Shown in pieces: positions 27,656 through 36,660 of a stretch of 64,000 nt of DNA (its first letter is position 1; each line of letters opens with the position of its first letter). A program made the position numbers and the translations under genes. The stretch comes from Planctomycetota bacterium (GTDB lineage Bacteria > Planctomycetota > UBA1135 > GCA-002686595): NCBI GenBank assembly GCA_014238415.1, contig JABABA010000005.1:1-64000 (forward strand). The letters are read 5' to 3'. The notes under the pieces were generated by a model. The model was given only the letters and a program-made list of their open reading frames with translations. It was not told where the DNA came from and did not search any database.

Positions 27656-28861
27656 CTAGAGCGCCGTATTTTCGATCAACATGGCAATGCCTTGACCACC
27701 GCCGATGCAGGCAGAGGCCACGCCGTAGCGCTTCTTGCTGCGGCCCAGTTCCAAGGCAAGGCTCAAGACCAGCCGCGTGCCGGTGGCACCCAAGGGGTGA
27801 CCGAGACTGATCGCGCCTCCATTGACATTACAACGATCCCGGTCCAGTTCGAGTTCCTTCTCGCATCCAAGGTACTGGGCACTGAAGGCCTCATTGATCT
27901 CGATACGCTCGACCTGGTCCAGGGCGATGCCGCTCTGCTCCATCAATTTTTGAATCGCAGGTACGGGCCCGATTCCCATCTCTTTGGGATCAACGCCCAC
28001 ATAACTCCAGCCACGAATCACCGCCAGAGTATTCAGACCCTGGGAGCGCGCGTGCTCATCCGTGGTGACAACCACTGCGGCGGCCCCATCCACTATGCCG
28101 CTGGCGTTGCCGGCTGTAACGGTGCCTTCCTTGCCAAAGGCCGCACGCAACCTGGAAAGGCCTTCGATGGTGGTGTCGGGGCGAATGTGATCGTCCGTGT
28201 CCACAATCAAATCGCCCTTGCGTGAGGGAATCACGACCGGCGCAATCTCCTCGGCGAAGCGTCCTTCCTGAACAGCAGCAGCCCCCAATTCATGACTGCG
28301 CAGGGCATAGGCGTCCTGTTCCTCACGTGAAATCGAAAGGCGCCTGGCAATGGCCTCGGCAGTCTGAGCCATGAACGAATCCGCATAGGGATCATGCAGA
28401 CTGGCAAAGAGCGAATCCTGCATCTCTGGAGCCTTTCCAAAACGGAAGCCTTCGCGGGCACCGTACAGCACATAAGGCGCCTGGGACATGTTTTCGGTCC
28501 CCCCCGCCAGGGCTGTGGTTGCCTCGCCCAATTGGATCATCTGGGCCGCGTTGACAATGCTCTGGATGCCGGATCCGCACAGGCGATTGACCGTCAATGC
28601 AGGAACAGGAACAGGTACTCCAGCCTTGAGACCGATGTGCCGCGCACCATAGAGCGCGTCCACAGAACTCTGCAGCACATTGCCAAAGACCACATGGTCG
28701 ATGGTCTCAGGAGCAACCTTGCTGCGCTCCAGAGCTGCCACAGCCGCGTGAGCACCCAGCTCTATGGCCGAGAGATTCTTGAACTTGCCAAAACCTGGCG
28801 TTCCTATGTATTCGGCCATGGGGGTCCTCGCCCCGCCGACGATCACAATATCCTGGGTCAT
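27656..28861 (-). CDS. Acetyl-CoA acetyltransferase (thiolase)
   Basis: A 401-residue thiolase with the nucleophilic Cys95 in NRLCGSGIQ, the GHPLGATG histidine motif and the C-terminal catalytic Cys in SACIGGGQG. The GGTENMSQAPY segment and overall length fit degradative or biosynthetic acetoacetyl-CoA thiolases. It belongs to the minus-strand run that also supplies enoyl-CoA hydratase and 3-hydroxyacyl-CoA dehydrogenase. It is one of three distinct thiolases in the window, so chain-length specialisation is likely but cannot be assigned. Confidence 0.92.
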   Translation of the reverse strand: MTQDIVIVGGARTPMAEYIGTPGFGKFKNLSAIELGAHAAVAALERSKVAPETIDHVVFGNVLQSSVDALYGARHIGLKAGVPVPVPALTVNRLCGSGIQSIVNAAQMIQLGEATTALAGGTENMSQAPYVLYGAREGFRFGKAPEMQDSLFASLHDPYADSFMAQTAEAIARRLSISREEQDAYALRSHELGAAAVQEGRFAEEIAPVVIPSRKGDLIVDTDDHIRPDTTIEGLSRLRAAFGKEGTVTAGNASGIVDGAAAVVVTTDEHARSQGLNTLAVIRGWSYVGVDPKEMGIGPVPAIQKLMEQSGIALDQVERIEINEAFSAQYLGCEKELELDRDRCNVNGGAISLGHPLGATGTRLVLSLALELGRSKKRYGVASACIGGGQGIAMLIENTAL

Positions 28862-28915
28862 TGTATTCTGCTTTGCTCGCTACTAATTGAATGGAAGGCG
28901 CAAGCCTCCCGCATG

Positions 28916-29707
28916 TCACTTACCCGTAAAAGCGGGTTTCCTCTTCTCAAGGAAGGCTGCCATGCCCTCTTTCATGTCGTCGGTCACCGCGGCCCTGCCG
29001 AAGTACTCGGTTTCCATCGCTTCACCCTCGGCCTGACTCATGTCCCAACCGCGCAATACCGCTTCAATGCCGAACCTGAGGGCCAAGGGGCCCTTCTTCA
29101 GAACGGAGTTGATCATTTTCATGGTACCCTCCTTGAGTTCTTCCTGCACGAACATGCGGTTGACTACACCCACTCGATGGGCTTCCGTAGCCGGGATCAT
29201 GTCCCCGGTCAGAATCCATTCGCGAGCCACACCCGGACCGGCGATACGTGCCAGGCGTTGGGATCCACCATAACCGGGAATGATCCCGAGACTGACTTCA
29301 GGCAGACCCAGGACTGCCGTATCGCTGGCAGTACGCAAGGTGCAGGCCAAGGCCAGCTCGCAACCGCCACCCAGAGCAAAGCCATTGACCATTGCGATCG
29401 AGGGCTTGCCGAGTTCGTCAAGCTTGCGGAAAATCGACTGACCAAAGCCTGCCAGGGCTGCGGCCCCATCGCTGTTGCCCGCAACCGCAAGCAGCTCGGA
29501 AATATCCGCTCCAGCCACGAAGGCCTTCTCACCGGAACCTGTGACCAGCAGCACACGCACGCCGTCATCATCGCGCACTGCGTCAAACACCTGGCCCAAC
29601 TCCTGAAGAGTTTGGTGGTTCAGGGCGTTCAGCTTATCGGGCCGGTTTACCGTTACGGTGGCCACGCCGCCTTCGACCTCATAAAGCAGGTTGGTGAGCT
29701 CCATCAT
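28916..29707 (-). CDS. Enoyl-CoA hydratase/isomerase family protein
   Basis: A 263-residue crotonase-fold enzyme. It has the oxyanion-hole segments EKAFVAGADI and NGFALGGGCELALAC and the LPEVSLGIIPGYGG motif that carries the catalytic Glu. Both glutamates of genuine hydratases appear to be present, so hydration of crotonyl-CoA-type substrates is expected. Its start overlaps the preceding cyclophilin stop by one base (TAATG). It is the only hydratase in the window and may serve both acyl-CoA operons. Confidence 0.9.
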   Translation of the reverse strand: MMELTNLLYEVEGGVATVTVNRPDKLNALNHQTLQELGQVFDAVRDDDGVRVLLVTGSGEKAFVAGADISELLAVAGNSDGAAALAGFGQSIFRKLDELGKPSIAMVNGFALGGGCELALACTLRTASDTAVLGLPEVSLGIIPGYGGSQRLARIAGPGVAREWILTGDMIPATEAHRVGVVNRMFVQEELKEGTMKMINSVLKKGPLALRFGIEAVLRGWDMSQAEGEAMETEYFGRAAVTDDMKEGMAAFLEKRKPAFTGK

Positions 29708-30222
29708 TACTCCGCGCCAATAACCTGGGCATTGGTGATTTCCACGGGATCGACCGGAGCAGAACCCTCACCATCGGGCTTGCACTCGCCCGCCACGATG
29801 GCGTCAAGGGCTTCGAGGCCCTCGACCACCTGACCAAAGACTGTGTAGTTTTTGTCTAGGAAACTCGCTTCATCGTGCACTACGAAAAACTGGCTGCCGG
29901 CGGAATTGGGGTCCTGTGAACGAGCCATAGACAGAATGCCTTTCACATGGGGCTTGTCGCTGAACTCCGCATCCACACTATGCCCCGGGCCGCCGGTACC
30001 CCAGCGGTTGCTTGGACCTTCGGGACTCTTGGTGTTGGGGTCGCCACCCTGAATCATGAACCCGGGAATCACACGGTGAAACTTGGTGCCATTGTAAAAA
30101 CCGCTCTTGGTCAGATTGATAAAGTTCTCCACATGCTTGGGAGCAAGTTCAGGGAAGAACTCGATCAGCATGTCGCCGTGGCAGGTCTCAAGACGAACCT
30201 GTGTCTTGCTTGTATCACTCAT
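29707..30222 (-). CDS. Cytosolic cyclophilin-type peptidyl-prolyl isomerase
   Basis: A 171-residue cyclophilin without a signal peptide. It shows FHRVIPGFMIQGGDP with the catalytic Arg, the GSQFFVVH motif and the FGQVVEG segment. The start was moved from 30390 to the ATG at 30222, where a purine-rich GAGAAAAAA precedes it. The longer version would add 56 residues with no family match. It lies between a second cyclophilin gene and enoyl-CoA hydratase in the same direction. Confidence 0.9.
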   Translation of the reverse strand: MSDTSKTQVRLETCHGDMLIEFFPELAPKHVENFINLTKSGFYNGTKFHRVIPGFMIQGGDPNTKSPEGPSNRWGTGGPGHSVDAEFSDKPHVKGILSMARSQDPNSAGSQFFVVHDEASFLDKNYTVFGQVVEGLEALDAIVAGECKPDGEGSAPVDPVEITNAQVIGAE

Positions 30223-30271
30223 GGTTTTTTCTCTGTGTTGGTTACGCGCTGTCTTCGACAGCGCAGGGGGG

Positions 30272-31234
30272 TTACTTGTCACCGTCCTCGCCGACGGTGG
30301 ATTGAGCACGCACAACAATTGCGCGCAAAATGTTCTGAGGAGTCGTAGGAGTAAATCCTTGGGGTGTGTTTGAGGAGTAGCGAGGATCACCGGTGATCAC
30401 AATCTTCTCCACTACCTCCATGCCACTCTTCAATTTGCCATAGGGCGAATACCGGCCGTTCAGGCTGGGGTAGTTGCGATGCATAACGAAGAACTGACTG
30501 GTGGCGGAGTTGATGTCGTTGCCAAAACGTGCGGCGGATAAGATCCCCGCTCCGTGCTTGCGAGAATTGAACTCGGCCTTGACCTTGCGAGGAGCCGTCT
30601 TCCCGGGTGGCGGACCTCCACCTTGAATCATGAAGCCCGGAACCACCCGATGAAAATTAGAACCGTCGTAGAAACCACTTGAGGAAAGGTCCAAGAAGTT
30701 GCGCACATGATTAGGCGCCACATCTGGCCAAAGCTCGAACCACATGGCTCCACGGTTCGTCAACATGATCACTTCGAATCCCGCCAGTTCAGAAGCCGGG
30801 ATCTCCATGAAATCGACCTTGTTGGCCAAGGGCTGGGGTGACAAGACTTCGATTGGCTCGCCGCTGCCGGGAAGAGCGCAGGCAAGGGTAAAGGTCCCCT
30901 TGGGGCCCAAGGCGCCAATAGATGCCGTCAGGTCAAAACGGGTCTCCACAACCTGGCCCGGAGCGAGGGCAATCATGCCCTTGGGGCGTTCTCCAAGAGC
31001 CTTCCCGTTCACATCGAAGGCGGCACCAGTCAATGCCCATAGAGGCAACTGCATACCGTCGGCCGGGGCGGTGATAGTGAGACTGACCTCGAACTCGGCA
31101 TCAGAGACCCAAAGCTCAGACGCCACCCAACGCACGGGATCCTCGGCGTTCGCCACAGGCATCTCACCTTGCGCAGGCAACTCACCCTGCAGGCTGAAGA
31201 TCGGCGCCAACAAGAACAGAATCGAAACTAACAT
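30272..31234 (-). CDS. Exported cyclophilin-type peptidyl-prolyl isomerase
   Basis: A 320-residue protein with a signal peptide (MLVSILFLLAPIFSLQG), a beta-rich N-terminal domain of about 140 residues without a recognised family, and a C-terminal cyclophilin domain (FHRVVPGFMIQGGG, SQFFVMH). It is predicted to fold proteins outside the cytoplasm. Its start shares one base with the preceding 3-hydroxyacyl-CoA dehydrogenase stop (TGATG), so the genes are co-translated despite unrelated functions. Confidence 0.85.
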   Translation of the reverse strand: MLVSILFLLAPIFSLQGELPAQGEMPVANAEDPVRWVASELWVSDAEFEVSLTITAPADGMQLPLWALTGAAFDVNGKALGERPKGMIALAPGQVVETRFDLTASIGALGPKGTFTLACALPGSGEPIEVLSPQPLANKVDFMEIPASELAGFEVIMLTNRGAMWFELWPDVAPNHVRNFLDLSSSGFYDGSNFHRVVPGFMIQGGGPPPGKTAPRKVKAEFNSRKHGAGILSAARFGNDINSATSQFFVMHRNYPSLNGRYSPYGKLKSGMEVVEKIVITGDPRYSSNTPQGFTPTTPQNILRAIVVRAQSTVGEDGDK

Positions 31235-32127
31235 CAGCTACGCTTGTCTCCGTCCCAGGTGTAATAGCCTTCGCCGGTCTTGCGACCCAGCTTGCCCTCT
31301 GCGACCTTGGTTCGCAGGGACTCGGGAATTCCAAAAGCAGGCTCGTCTGGATAACGCTCGCACCAGCCTTCAAGAATCGAAAGTGTCGTATCAAGGCCCA
31401 CGTAATCGGTCAAGGTCAGCGGCCCCATGGGGTGCCCGCAACCCAATTGCATTGCCGCGTCAATATCGGCGGCGCTGGCGTCTCCACGATCAAACATGTT
31501 GATTGCTTGCACCATGTAGGGCACGAGCAAGCGATTCACCACGAAACCAGGAGTGTCCTTGCAGGAGACCGGCGTCTTACCGCAGGCCTCACCAAAGGCG
31601 CGCGCTTCTGCATAGACGTCCTCATCGGTCTTGTCCGTGCGAACAACCTCCACCAGACGCATGAGTTGCACGGGGTTGAAGAAGTGCAGACCGACAAAAC
31701 GCTCCGGCCGTCCTGAGGCTTCCGCCATTTCGGCCACAGGGAAAGAGCTGGTGTTTGAAGCAAAGATGGTCTCGGCCTTGCAGATCTCCCCCAGGGCCGT
31801 GAAGAGTTCTTTCTTGGCGCCCAGATCTTCAACGATTGCTTCCACAACCAGATCGCAATCAGCCAGGTCCGCGCGGTTGGTAGTGCCAGTGATTCGACCT
31901 TGGACCGTAGCAGCCCACGCCTTGGCCTCTTCTTCGCTCATCTTGCCCTTTTCAACGCCTTTGGAAGCCAGCTTGGCGATGCTCTTTTCAATGCGGCCGA
32001 GGCCAGTGTCCAAGTACGCCTGCTCGGTTTCCAACGCGACAACAGTGCAGCCGCCCTGGGCAGCGACCTGAACAATTCCATGGCCCATCAGACCACATCC
32101 AACGACGCCAACTTTTTCAATTTTCAT
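31234..32127 (-). CDS. 3-hydroxybutyryl-CoA dehydrogenase
   Basis: A 297-residue NAD-binding enzyme. The Rossmann motif is GVVGCGLMGHGI near the N-terminus. SNTSSFPV and the catalytic histidine region LHFFNPVQLM follow, then KDTPGFVVNRLL and MGPLTLTDYVGLD. The start was placed at ATG 32127 (MKIEKVG) rather than 32178. It oxidises 3-hydroxyacyl-CoA for the flanking thiolases. A paralogue is at 48784-49647. Confidence 0.92.
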   Translation of the reverse strand: MKIEKVGVVGCGLMGHGIVQVAAQGGCTVVALETEQAYLDTGLGRIEKSIAKLASKGVEKGKMSEEEAKAWAATVQGRITGTTNRADLADCDLVVEAIVEDLGAKKELFTALGEICKAETIFASNTSSFPVAEMAEASGRPERFVGLHFFNPVQLMRLVEVVRTDKTDEDVYAEARAFGEACGKTPVSCKDTPGFVVNRLLVPYMVQAINMFDRGDASAADIDAAMQLGCGHPMGPLTLTDYVGLDTTLSILEGWCERYPDEPAFGIPESLRTKVAEGKLGRKTGEGYYTWDGDKRS

Positions 32128-32186
32128 GGTTTCTTGTTTCCTGGGTCCTAGTGATTGTTTGTGTGTGTCATGGATCAAGCAAGGGC

Positions 32187-33392
32187 TCAGTCCATTGGTT
32201 GACGGTGAAAGGCAGTGGCAAGCCCCATGCCTCCGCTGATGCAGAGGGTCGCCAATCCGTGCTGCTCATCCCGGCGCTGCATCTCATGCAAGAGTGTCAC
32301 CACGATTCGACAGCCTGTGGCTCCGATCGGGTGGCCGAGAGCGATTGCACCACCGTTGACATTCAGGCGATCGATGGGGATTTCCAGTTCTTGATTGCAG
32401 GCCAGGACCTGAGCCGCGAAAGCCTCATTGAGTTCCACCAGGCCGTAATCCTCCACGCCCAGACCATTGGCCTCACTCAGACTCCTCACAGCGGGAACCG
32501 GGCCGATACCCATGATGGTGGGATCGACCCCGGCATCACGGCTCTGGCCCACATAGGCTAGGACTTCGAGACCCTGCTCCTGGGCAAGTTCCTCGTCCAT
32601 CAGGAGCACGGCAGCAGCGCCATCCGTTATGCCGGAAGCGTTGCCCGCGGTGACCGAACCCGCATCCTTGTCAAAGACCGTGGCAAGTTTGCCGAGGCCC
32701 TCCAGGGTGGCATCAGGCCGAGGATGTTCGTCTGCCTCGATCACCGTGGTCGACTTTCGCCCCACCACCTCCACCGGGGAAATTTCTGCCTCAAAACGCC
32801 CGGCTTCGATTGCTGCGCCAGCCTTCTGCTGACTGGAGAGAGCAAAGGCGTCCTGCTCGCCGCGGCCGATGCCACGCTCCTTGGCCAGTTTTTCAGCAGT
32901 CTCACCCATGACCATCTCGGCCAGGGGGCAGACAAAGCCGTCCTTGTACATGGCATCCACCACGGGGCCATGGCCTAGACGATAGCCGCGCCGAAACCCG
33001 GGCAGCATAAAGGGCAGACCACTCATGCTCTCGGCACCACCGGCCACCACAGCACGAGCACGGCCCAAGCGAATCCAATCCGCAGCTTGGCCGATACTCT
33101 CCAGGCCAGAACCACATGCCATGTTGACGGTGATCGCAGTGCAATCACTGCCCAAGCCGCCACGCACCGCTACCTGTCGCGCCAGATTGGGACCTCCGCC
33201 AGCCTGACGGCCATTGCCAAAGTACAGGCGTGCAACAACAGACGGATCAAGCTTGGAGCGCTCGATCAAGTCGCTCACAACCGATGCACCGAGGTCCGCC
33301 GCGCAGAGATCCGCAAAGGCGCCGAGGTAACGCCCGATGGGCGTGCGCAGGGCGTGAGTGATCACGACCCGCCGAGTCGGAGTGCTTGGCAT
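32187..33392 (-). CDS. Acetyl-CoA acetyltransferase (thiolase), first gene of the operon
   Basis: A 401-residue thiolase with catalytic Cys93 (NMACGSGLES), the His motif GHPIGATG and a C-terminal Cys in LCISGGMG. It is the promoter-proximal gene of a same-strand run extending to 24545. Its 5' leader holds a 7-bp hairpin (33409-33427). It differs clearly from the 27656 paralogue (for example LPGFRRGYRLGHG), which suggests a different chain-length preference rather than a recent duplication. Confidence 0.92.
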   Translation of the reverse strand: MPSTPTRRVVITHALRTPIGRYLGAFADLCAADLGASVVSDLIERSKLDPSVVARLYFGNGRQAGGGPNLARQVAVRGGLGSDCTAITVNMACGSGLESIGQAADWIRLGRARAVVAGGAESMSGLPFMLPGFRRGYRLGHGPVVDAMYKDGFVCPLAEMVMGETAEKLAKERGIGRGEQDAFALSSQQKAGAAIEAGRFEAEISPVEVVGRKSTTVIEADEHPRPDATLEGLGKLATVFDKDAGSVTAGNASGITDGAAAVLLMDEELAQEQGLEVLAYVGQSRDAGVDPTIMGIGPVPAVRSLSEANGLGVEDYGLVELNEAFAAQVLACNQELEIPIDRLNVNGGAIALGHPIGATGCRIVVTLLHEMQRRDEQHGLATLCISGGMGLATAFHRQPMD

Positions 33393-33408
33393 GGGGATTG
33401 GTTGGTCA

Positions 33409-33427
33409 GAGACTCACAAAGAGTCTC
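33409..33427 (-). promoter_or_regulatory. Leader hairpin before the thiolase operon
   Basis: GAGACTC and GAGTCTC form a perfect 7-bp inverted repeat around ACAAA, 16 bases before the thiolase start. It could be an operator or a structured leader affecting translation. No T-run is present. Confidence 0.35.
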
Positions 33428-33622
33428 CCTTCAAGGTGATTTCCGACTTTGTAACCCGACAGATCAGGCTCCAAGGGGCGGTGCCCTAGATTTCGAGCCA
33501 ACTAGGATAGGACCCCAGCCCTCGGCAGGCAAGCAGAGTTGGAGAGTCTCAAGAATGGGGGTTGGGATCCTGGGAGCTGAGTTGCATGATGGAGCCTGCG
33601 GCTCCCTTGAAGAGCCCCCACC

Positions 33623-34504
33623 ATGGACCTCTTGCCCCTTAGAAGACCCCCTGGCGACCTCCACTCCCCCGGGGTCCTGCTCTCCCTGCTTTCAGATGAG
33701 TCCCCGAGGGTCTACGGTCCGGTGCGCAGGCAACTGCTGAAACTCGGCAAGTCTGCCCACCCGGCCCTGCGCCGGGCGACCCGCTCGGAGGACCCTCTCT
33801 TGCGCACCCGCGCCCGGGAGATCCTGCTGGAGTACGATCGCGAGAGAGCAGCGCGAAAGCTCGTGCGCTATTCCCTTCGGCGTGATCATTCATTGGGCGA
33901 GGCCTTGTCGCGACTGGACCAGTTCATCGACCCAGAACTCGACCCGCGCCCATATCGGCGCGCGGTGAAAGCCATGGGATCCGCCGTGCGCAAGCGCCTG
34001 CGACGCCGGTGTTCTACGCCCGCTGGCGTACTTTCTGACTACCTCTTCGGTGAACGCGGGTTCACCGGAACTGATGACGATGGCCCCATGCCCGGACACG
34101 CGTCCTTGGCGCGTACCATTGAAAGTCGGCGCGGAATGCCGCTTGTGCTCTGCGCTTTGTATGCAGAAGTAGCCCGAGAGGCTGGTATCGGAGTGGACTT
34201 GTTGCCGGTTCCCGGACATGTGGTCTTGATGGTACGGCAAGAAACCAATGACCAGATTCTCGATCCCTTTGGGGATGGCGAGTTGATCGAGCGCAAACAT
34301 GTGATGGGGTACCTGGAAGCAAACAAGCTGCCCTTGCAGGAAGAATGGCTGGTCCCCGCACCCTCTACTGCCATGTTCCTGCGACACACCTTGAACACGG
34401 CCGCCTGCTTCCGGGCAATTGGGCGCAGGGGGGAAGTCCGCCGCCTCGCAAGGGTTGCACGGGTCCTGGCTCGCCATCCGGCCACGCCTCAGTTGCACGT
34501 CTGA
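33623..34504 (+). CDS. SirB1-family transglutaminase-like protein
   Basis: A 293-residue protein. Residues about 20-90 look like a helical/HEAT-like segment. The core from about 95 onward fits the SirB1/transglutaminase-like family (LSDYLFGERGF, ESRRGMPLVLCALYAEVARE, LLPVPGHVVLMV). These proteins carry a papain-like fold, and many lack activity; here the usual catalytic triad could not be fully assigned. It is divergent from the thiolase operon and appears monocistronic. Confidence 0.75.
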   Translation: MDLLPLRRPPGDLHSPGVLLSLLSDESPRVYGPVRRQLLKLGKSAHPALRRATRSEDPLLRTRAREILLEYDRERAARKLVRYSLRRDHSLGEALSRLDQFIDPELDPRPYRRAVKAMGSAVRKRLRRRCSTPAGVLSDYLFGERGFTGTDDDGPMPGHASLARTIESRRGMPLVLCALYAEVAREAGIGVDLLPVPGHVVLMVRQETNDQILDPFGDGELIERKHVMGYLEANKLPLQEEWLVPAPSTAMFLRHTLNTAACFRAIGRRGEVRRLARVARVLARHPATPQLHV

Positions 34505-34660
34505 GTTATCTGGGTCTGAAAGGAGTCAATAACCCTGACGGGAGTTTTCTTTGGTGAAGTCCTTACCGTCGGTAACCAGCCACAACCTCCGCTCTAGGCT
34601 ACAAGGCAGCACCTCACAAGCCTGAGTGCAATTCAACCCTCGAATCTGCGGCTCTCATGC

Positions 34661-34678
34661 GTTACACCTCTCTGTAAC
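34661..34678 (+). promoter_or_regulatory. Hairpin just upstream of the LON-domain gene
   Basis: GTTACA and TGTAAC form a perfect 6-bp inverted repeat around CCTCTC, ending 11 bases before the GTG start at 34690. It may be an operator or an mRNA hairpin that affects initiation. Confidence 0.3.
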
Positions 34679-34689
34679 AAGAAACTCCC

Positions 34690-35367
34690 GTGACGGACAT
34701 CCCTGACTCTTGGCCCCCCCAACCTGATGGGGAACTGACCCCGAGCAGAAGCGTGCATGCGCCGCTTTTTCCCCTGCCCGGAGTATTCCTGTTTCCTCGC
34801 CAGTTGATGGCGTTGCACATTTTTGAGCCGCGCTACATCCAGATGATCGAGGACATCCTCGACGGACCCGGACGGGTCATCCTGGCCACGATCCCCGAGA
34901 ATCAAGCCGAACAGGCGATGGACACGGACAACCCACCGGAGGTGCTGCCCGTGGCTGGCATGGGCGAAATTGCGCGGCATGAGAAGCTGCCAGAGGGACG
35001 CTATGCGGTTTGGATCTTCGGCCTCGGACGCGTGCTGATCGAAGAGATCTCGAGCACACGGCTCTATCGCGCGGCAGCCTGCACTCCCATGAGGGAGGTA
35101 CCCGCCACACCAGCCGAGGCCAAGTCTCTCGAACAACCACTCAGGGATGCGGTCTCCGAACGCCACCCTGAGATCCTGAACCTGCCCGATGACCTTCCCA
35201 TGGGACTCCTGGTGGACCTGCTCTGCCAACGACTTCCCAGCAATCAGGCCACCATGGAGAGCATTTTCACCGAGCCCGACCTGCTCACCCGCGCTCAACT
35301 CGCACTTGCCGCTCACGACATCACGCCGCCCATGGACGACAGTCCTCCCGAAGACCTGGAGAACTAA
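34690..35367 (+). CDS. LON N-terminal (substrate-binding) domain protein
   Basis: A 225-residue protein with a LON substrate-binding domain: FPLPGVFLFPRQLMALHIFEPRY at about 27-50, then the helical second half. There is no ATPase or protease domain, so this is the stand-alone form found in many bacteria. Function is uncertain; a role in protein quality control is only an analogy. It starts with GTG. Its last four bases overlap the end of the convergent glycosyltransferase gene. Confidence 0.85.
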   Translation: MTDIPDSWPPQPDGELTPSRSVHAPLFPLPGVFLFPRQLMALHIFEPRYIQMIEDILDGPGRVILATIPENQAEQAMDTDNPPEVLPVAGMGEIARHEKLPEGRYAVWIFGLGRVLIEEISSTRLYRAAACTPMREVPATPAEAKSLEQPLRDAVSERHPEILNLPDDLPMGLLVDLLCQRLPSNQATMESIFTEPDLLTRAQLALAAHDITPPMDDSPPEDLEN

Positions 35368-36605
35368 CGCTGCGCCCAACGGTCGATGACCCGAATCGCA
35401 AGAGCCGCCACCGCAAAAGTGACCAAAGGCTCCAGGGGTGAACGATAGCGCTCAATCACGTGGGTCGCGTAGTAGACAATCGGGTACAGCCCCATGCTGC
35501 CCGCAACCAACCAGAAGCCGCCCCGCCGATCTCGGTACAGCAGACCGCCGATCAAGCCCAGCAGCCCCATGCCAAAGTGCAGAGCCCATTTCATCCAGCC
35601 TTGCCAGTCCCGAGTCTTGCTGGCCCCGTGACTGAGCATGACTGCTTCAAAAGGAGAGGGACCGAGCCAGTAGATGCGCATGCGGCGTAGGCAGAGTTCA
35701 GCGAAACGACGGGGGTGGTCCGCAATCCACTTCCGAGCGCGGACCATGCACTTATCTCCATAGGATCGCTCGCCCAGCTCACGGTATAGGCCAAGCTCAT
35801 GGGCACTGATGGATGGGTGGAATTCGGGGTTGAAATTCCCATTGACCGCATCGTTGTTGCCCACAAAGAGCTCCACGCCGAGGTTCATCTTGAGAGCCGG
35901 CGAACCCAGAACCAGAGCGTTGCGCATCACCCATGGAGAAAGTACCGCAAGAGCAGTACCCAGCAACACGCCCAGGGCACCAGCCGCCGAACGCAGACTT
36001 CGCTTCGGAATCAAAAAGACCGCCACCGCAGGTATGAGTGCCAGAGCAGCAGGATTGACCAAAGCGGCCAGGCCCAAGAAAATTCCAGGCTGCACCAGTC
36101 TCTTCAATTCCGCCCCGCGTCCCGCATGGGCCAGACTCGCCAGGAAACTGATCAAGAGCAGCCCCACCAGGGGCCCATCCCAGGGGCTCGAGACGCAGCG
36201 GTAGGCTGCGAGCGGGTGCACGGCCCACAATCCGGCGGCCAGCAGACCGATCCGCGGCCGGTCCAAGCCTTCGCCCAGACGCAAGAGGGGCAAGATGATC
36301 AATGCCGAGATCAAAGCCTCCAACACAGCCACCAACATCTGGGTGTTGCGATTGATGCCATCGGCCAGGTGGATGGCCGCAGCCAGAAACAGGGGCTGAA
36401 TCGGACCGGACCAGGCGCTGGGTCCGGTGGCGGATGCAAAAGCATCGCTGTAGCCATCCCCTCGCAAGATTGCTTGAGCAACAGCGCCCTGTTCATAAGC
36501 CCAACTCCATTCCGGGTCCGGCTCCAAAGCCGGTGGCAGACCCAAGACCACCATCACCCCCAGACGAACCACCAGGGCGAGAACCACAAGACCAATAGTC
36601 CTCAT
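35364..36605 (-). CDS. Polytopic glycosyltransferase (GT39/ArnT-like)
   Basis: A 413-residue membrane protein with about ten hydrophobic helices. The N-terminal loop has an acidic EPDPEWSWAYEQGAVAQAIL segment and the first long loop GDGYSDAF, typical of GT-C fold dolichyl/undecaprenyl-phosphate sugar transferases. The SPWVMRNALVLGSP motif is common in this class. It should transfer sugars from lipid-linked donors to an unknown acceptor. No polysaccharide gene cluster surrounds it. Confidence 0.72.
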   Translation of the reverse strand: MRTIGLVVLALVVRLGVMVVLGLPPALEPDPEWSWAYEQGAVAQAILRGDGYSDAFASATGPSAWSGPIQPLFLAAAIHLADGINRNTQMLVAVLEALISALIILPLLRLGEGLDRPRIGLLAAGLWAVHPLAAYRCVSSPWDGPLVGLLLISFLASLAHAGRGAELKRLVQPGIFLGLAALVNPAALALIPAVAVFLIPKRSLRSAAGALGVLLGTALAVLSPWVMRNALVLGSPALKMNLGVELFVGNNDAVNGNFNPEFHPSISAHELGLYRELGERSYGDKCMVRARKWIADHPRRFAELCLRRMRIYWLGPSPFEAVMLSHGASKTRDWQGWMKWALHFGMGLLGLIGGLLYRDRRGGFWLVAGSMGLYPIVYYATHVIERYRSPLEPLVTFAVAALAIRVIDRWAQR

Positions 36606-36660
36606 GAATGCCTTTGAAAGTTCTGGATCATTGGAGAAGTGGGCTGACTCACCAGAGAAA

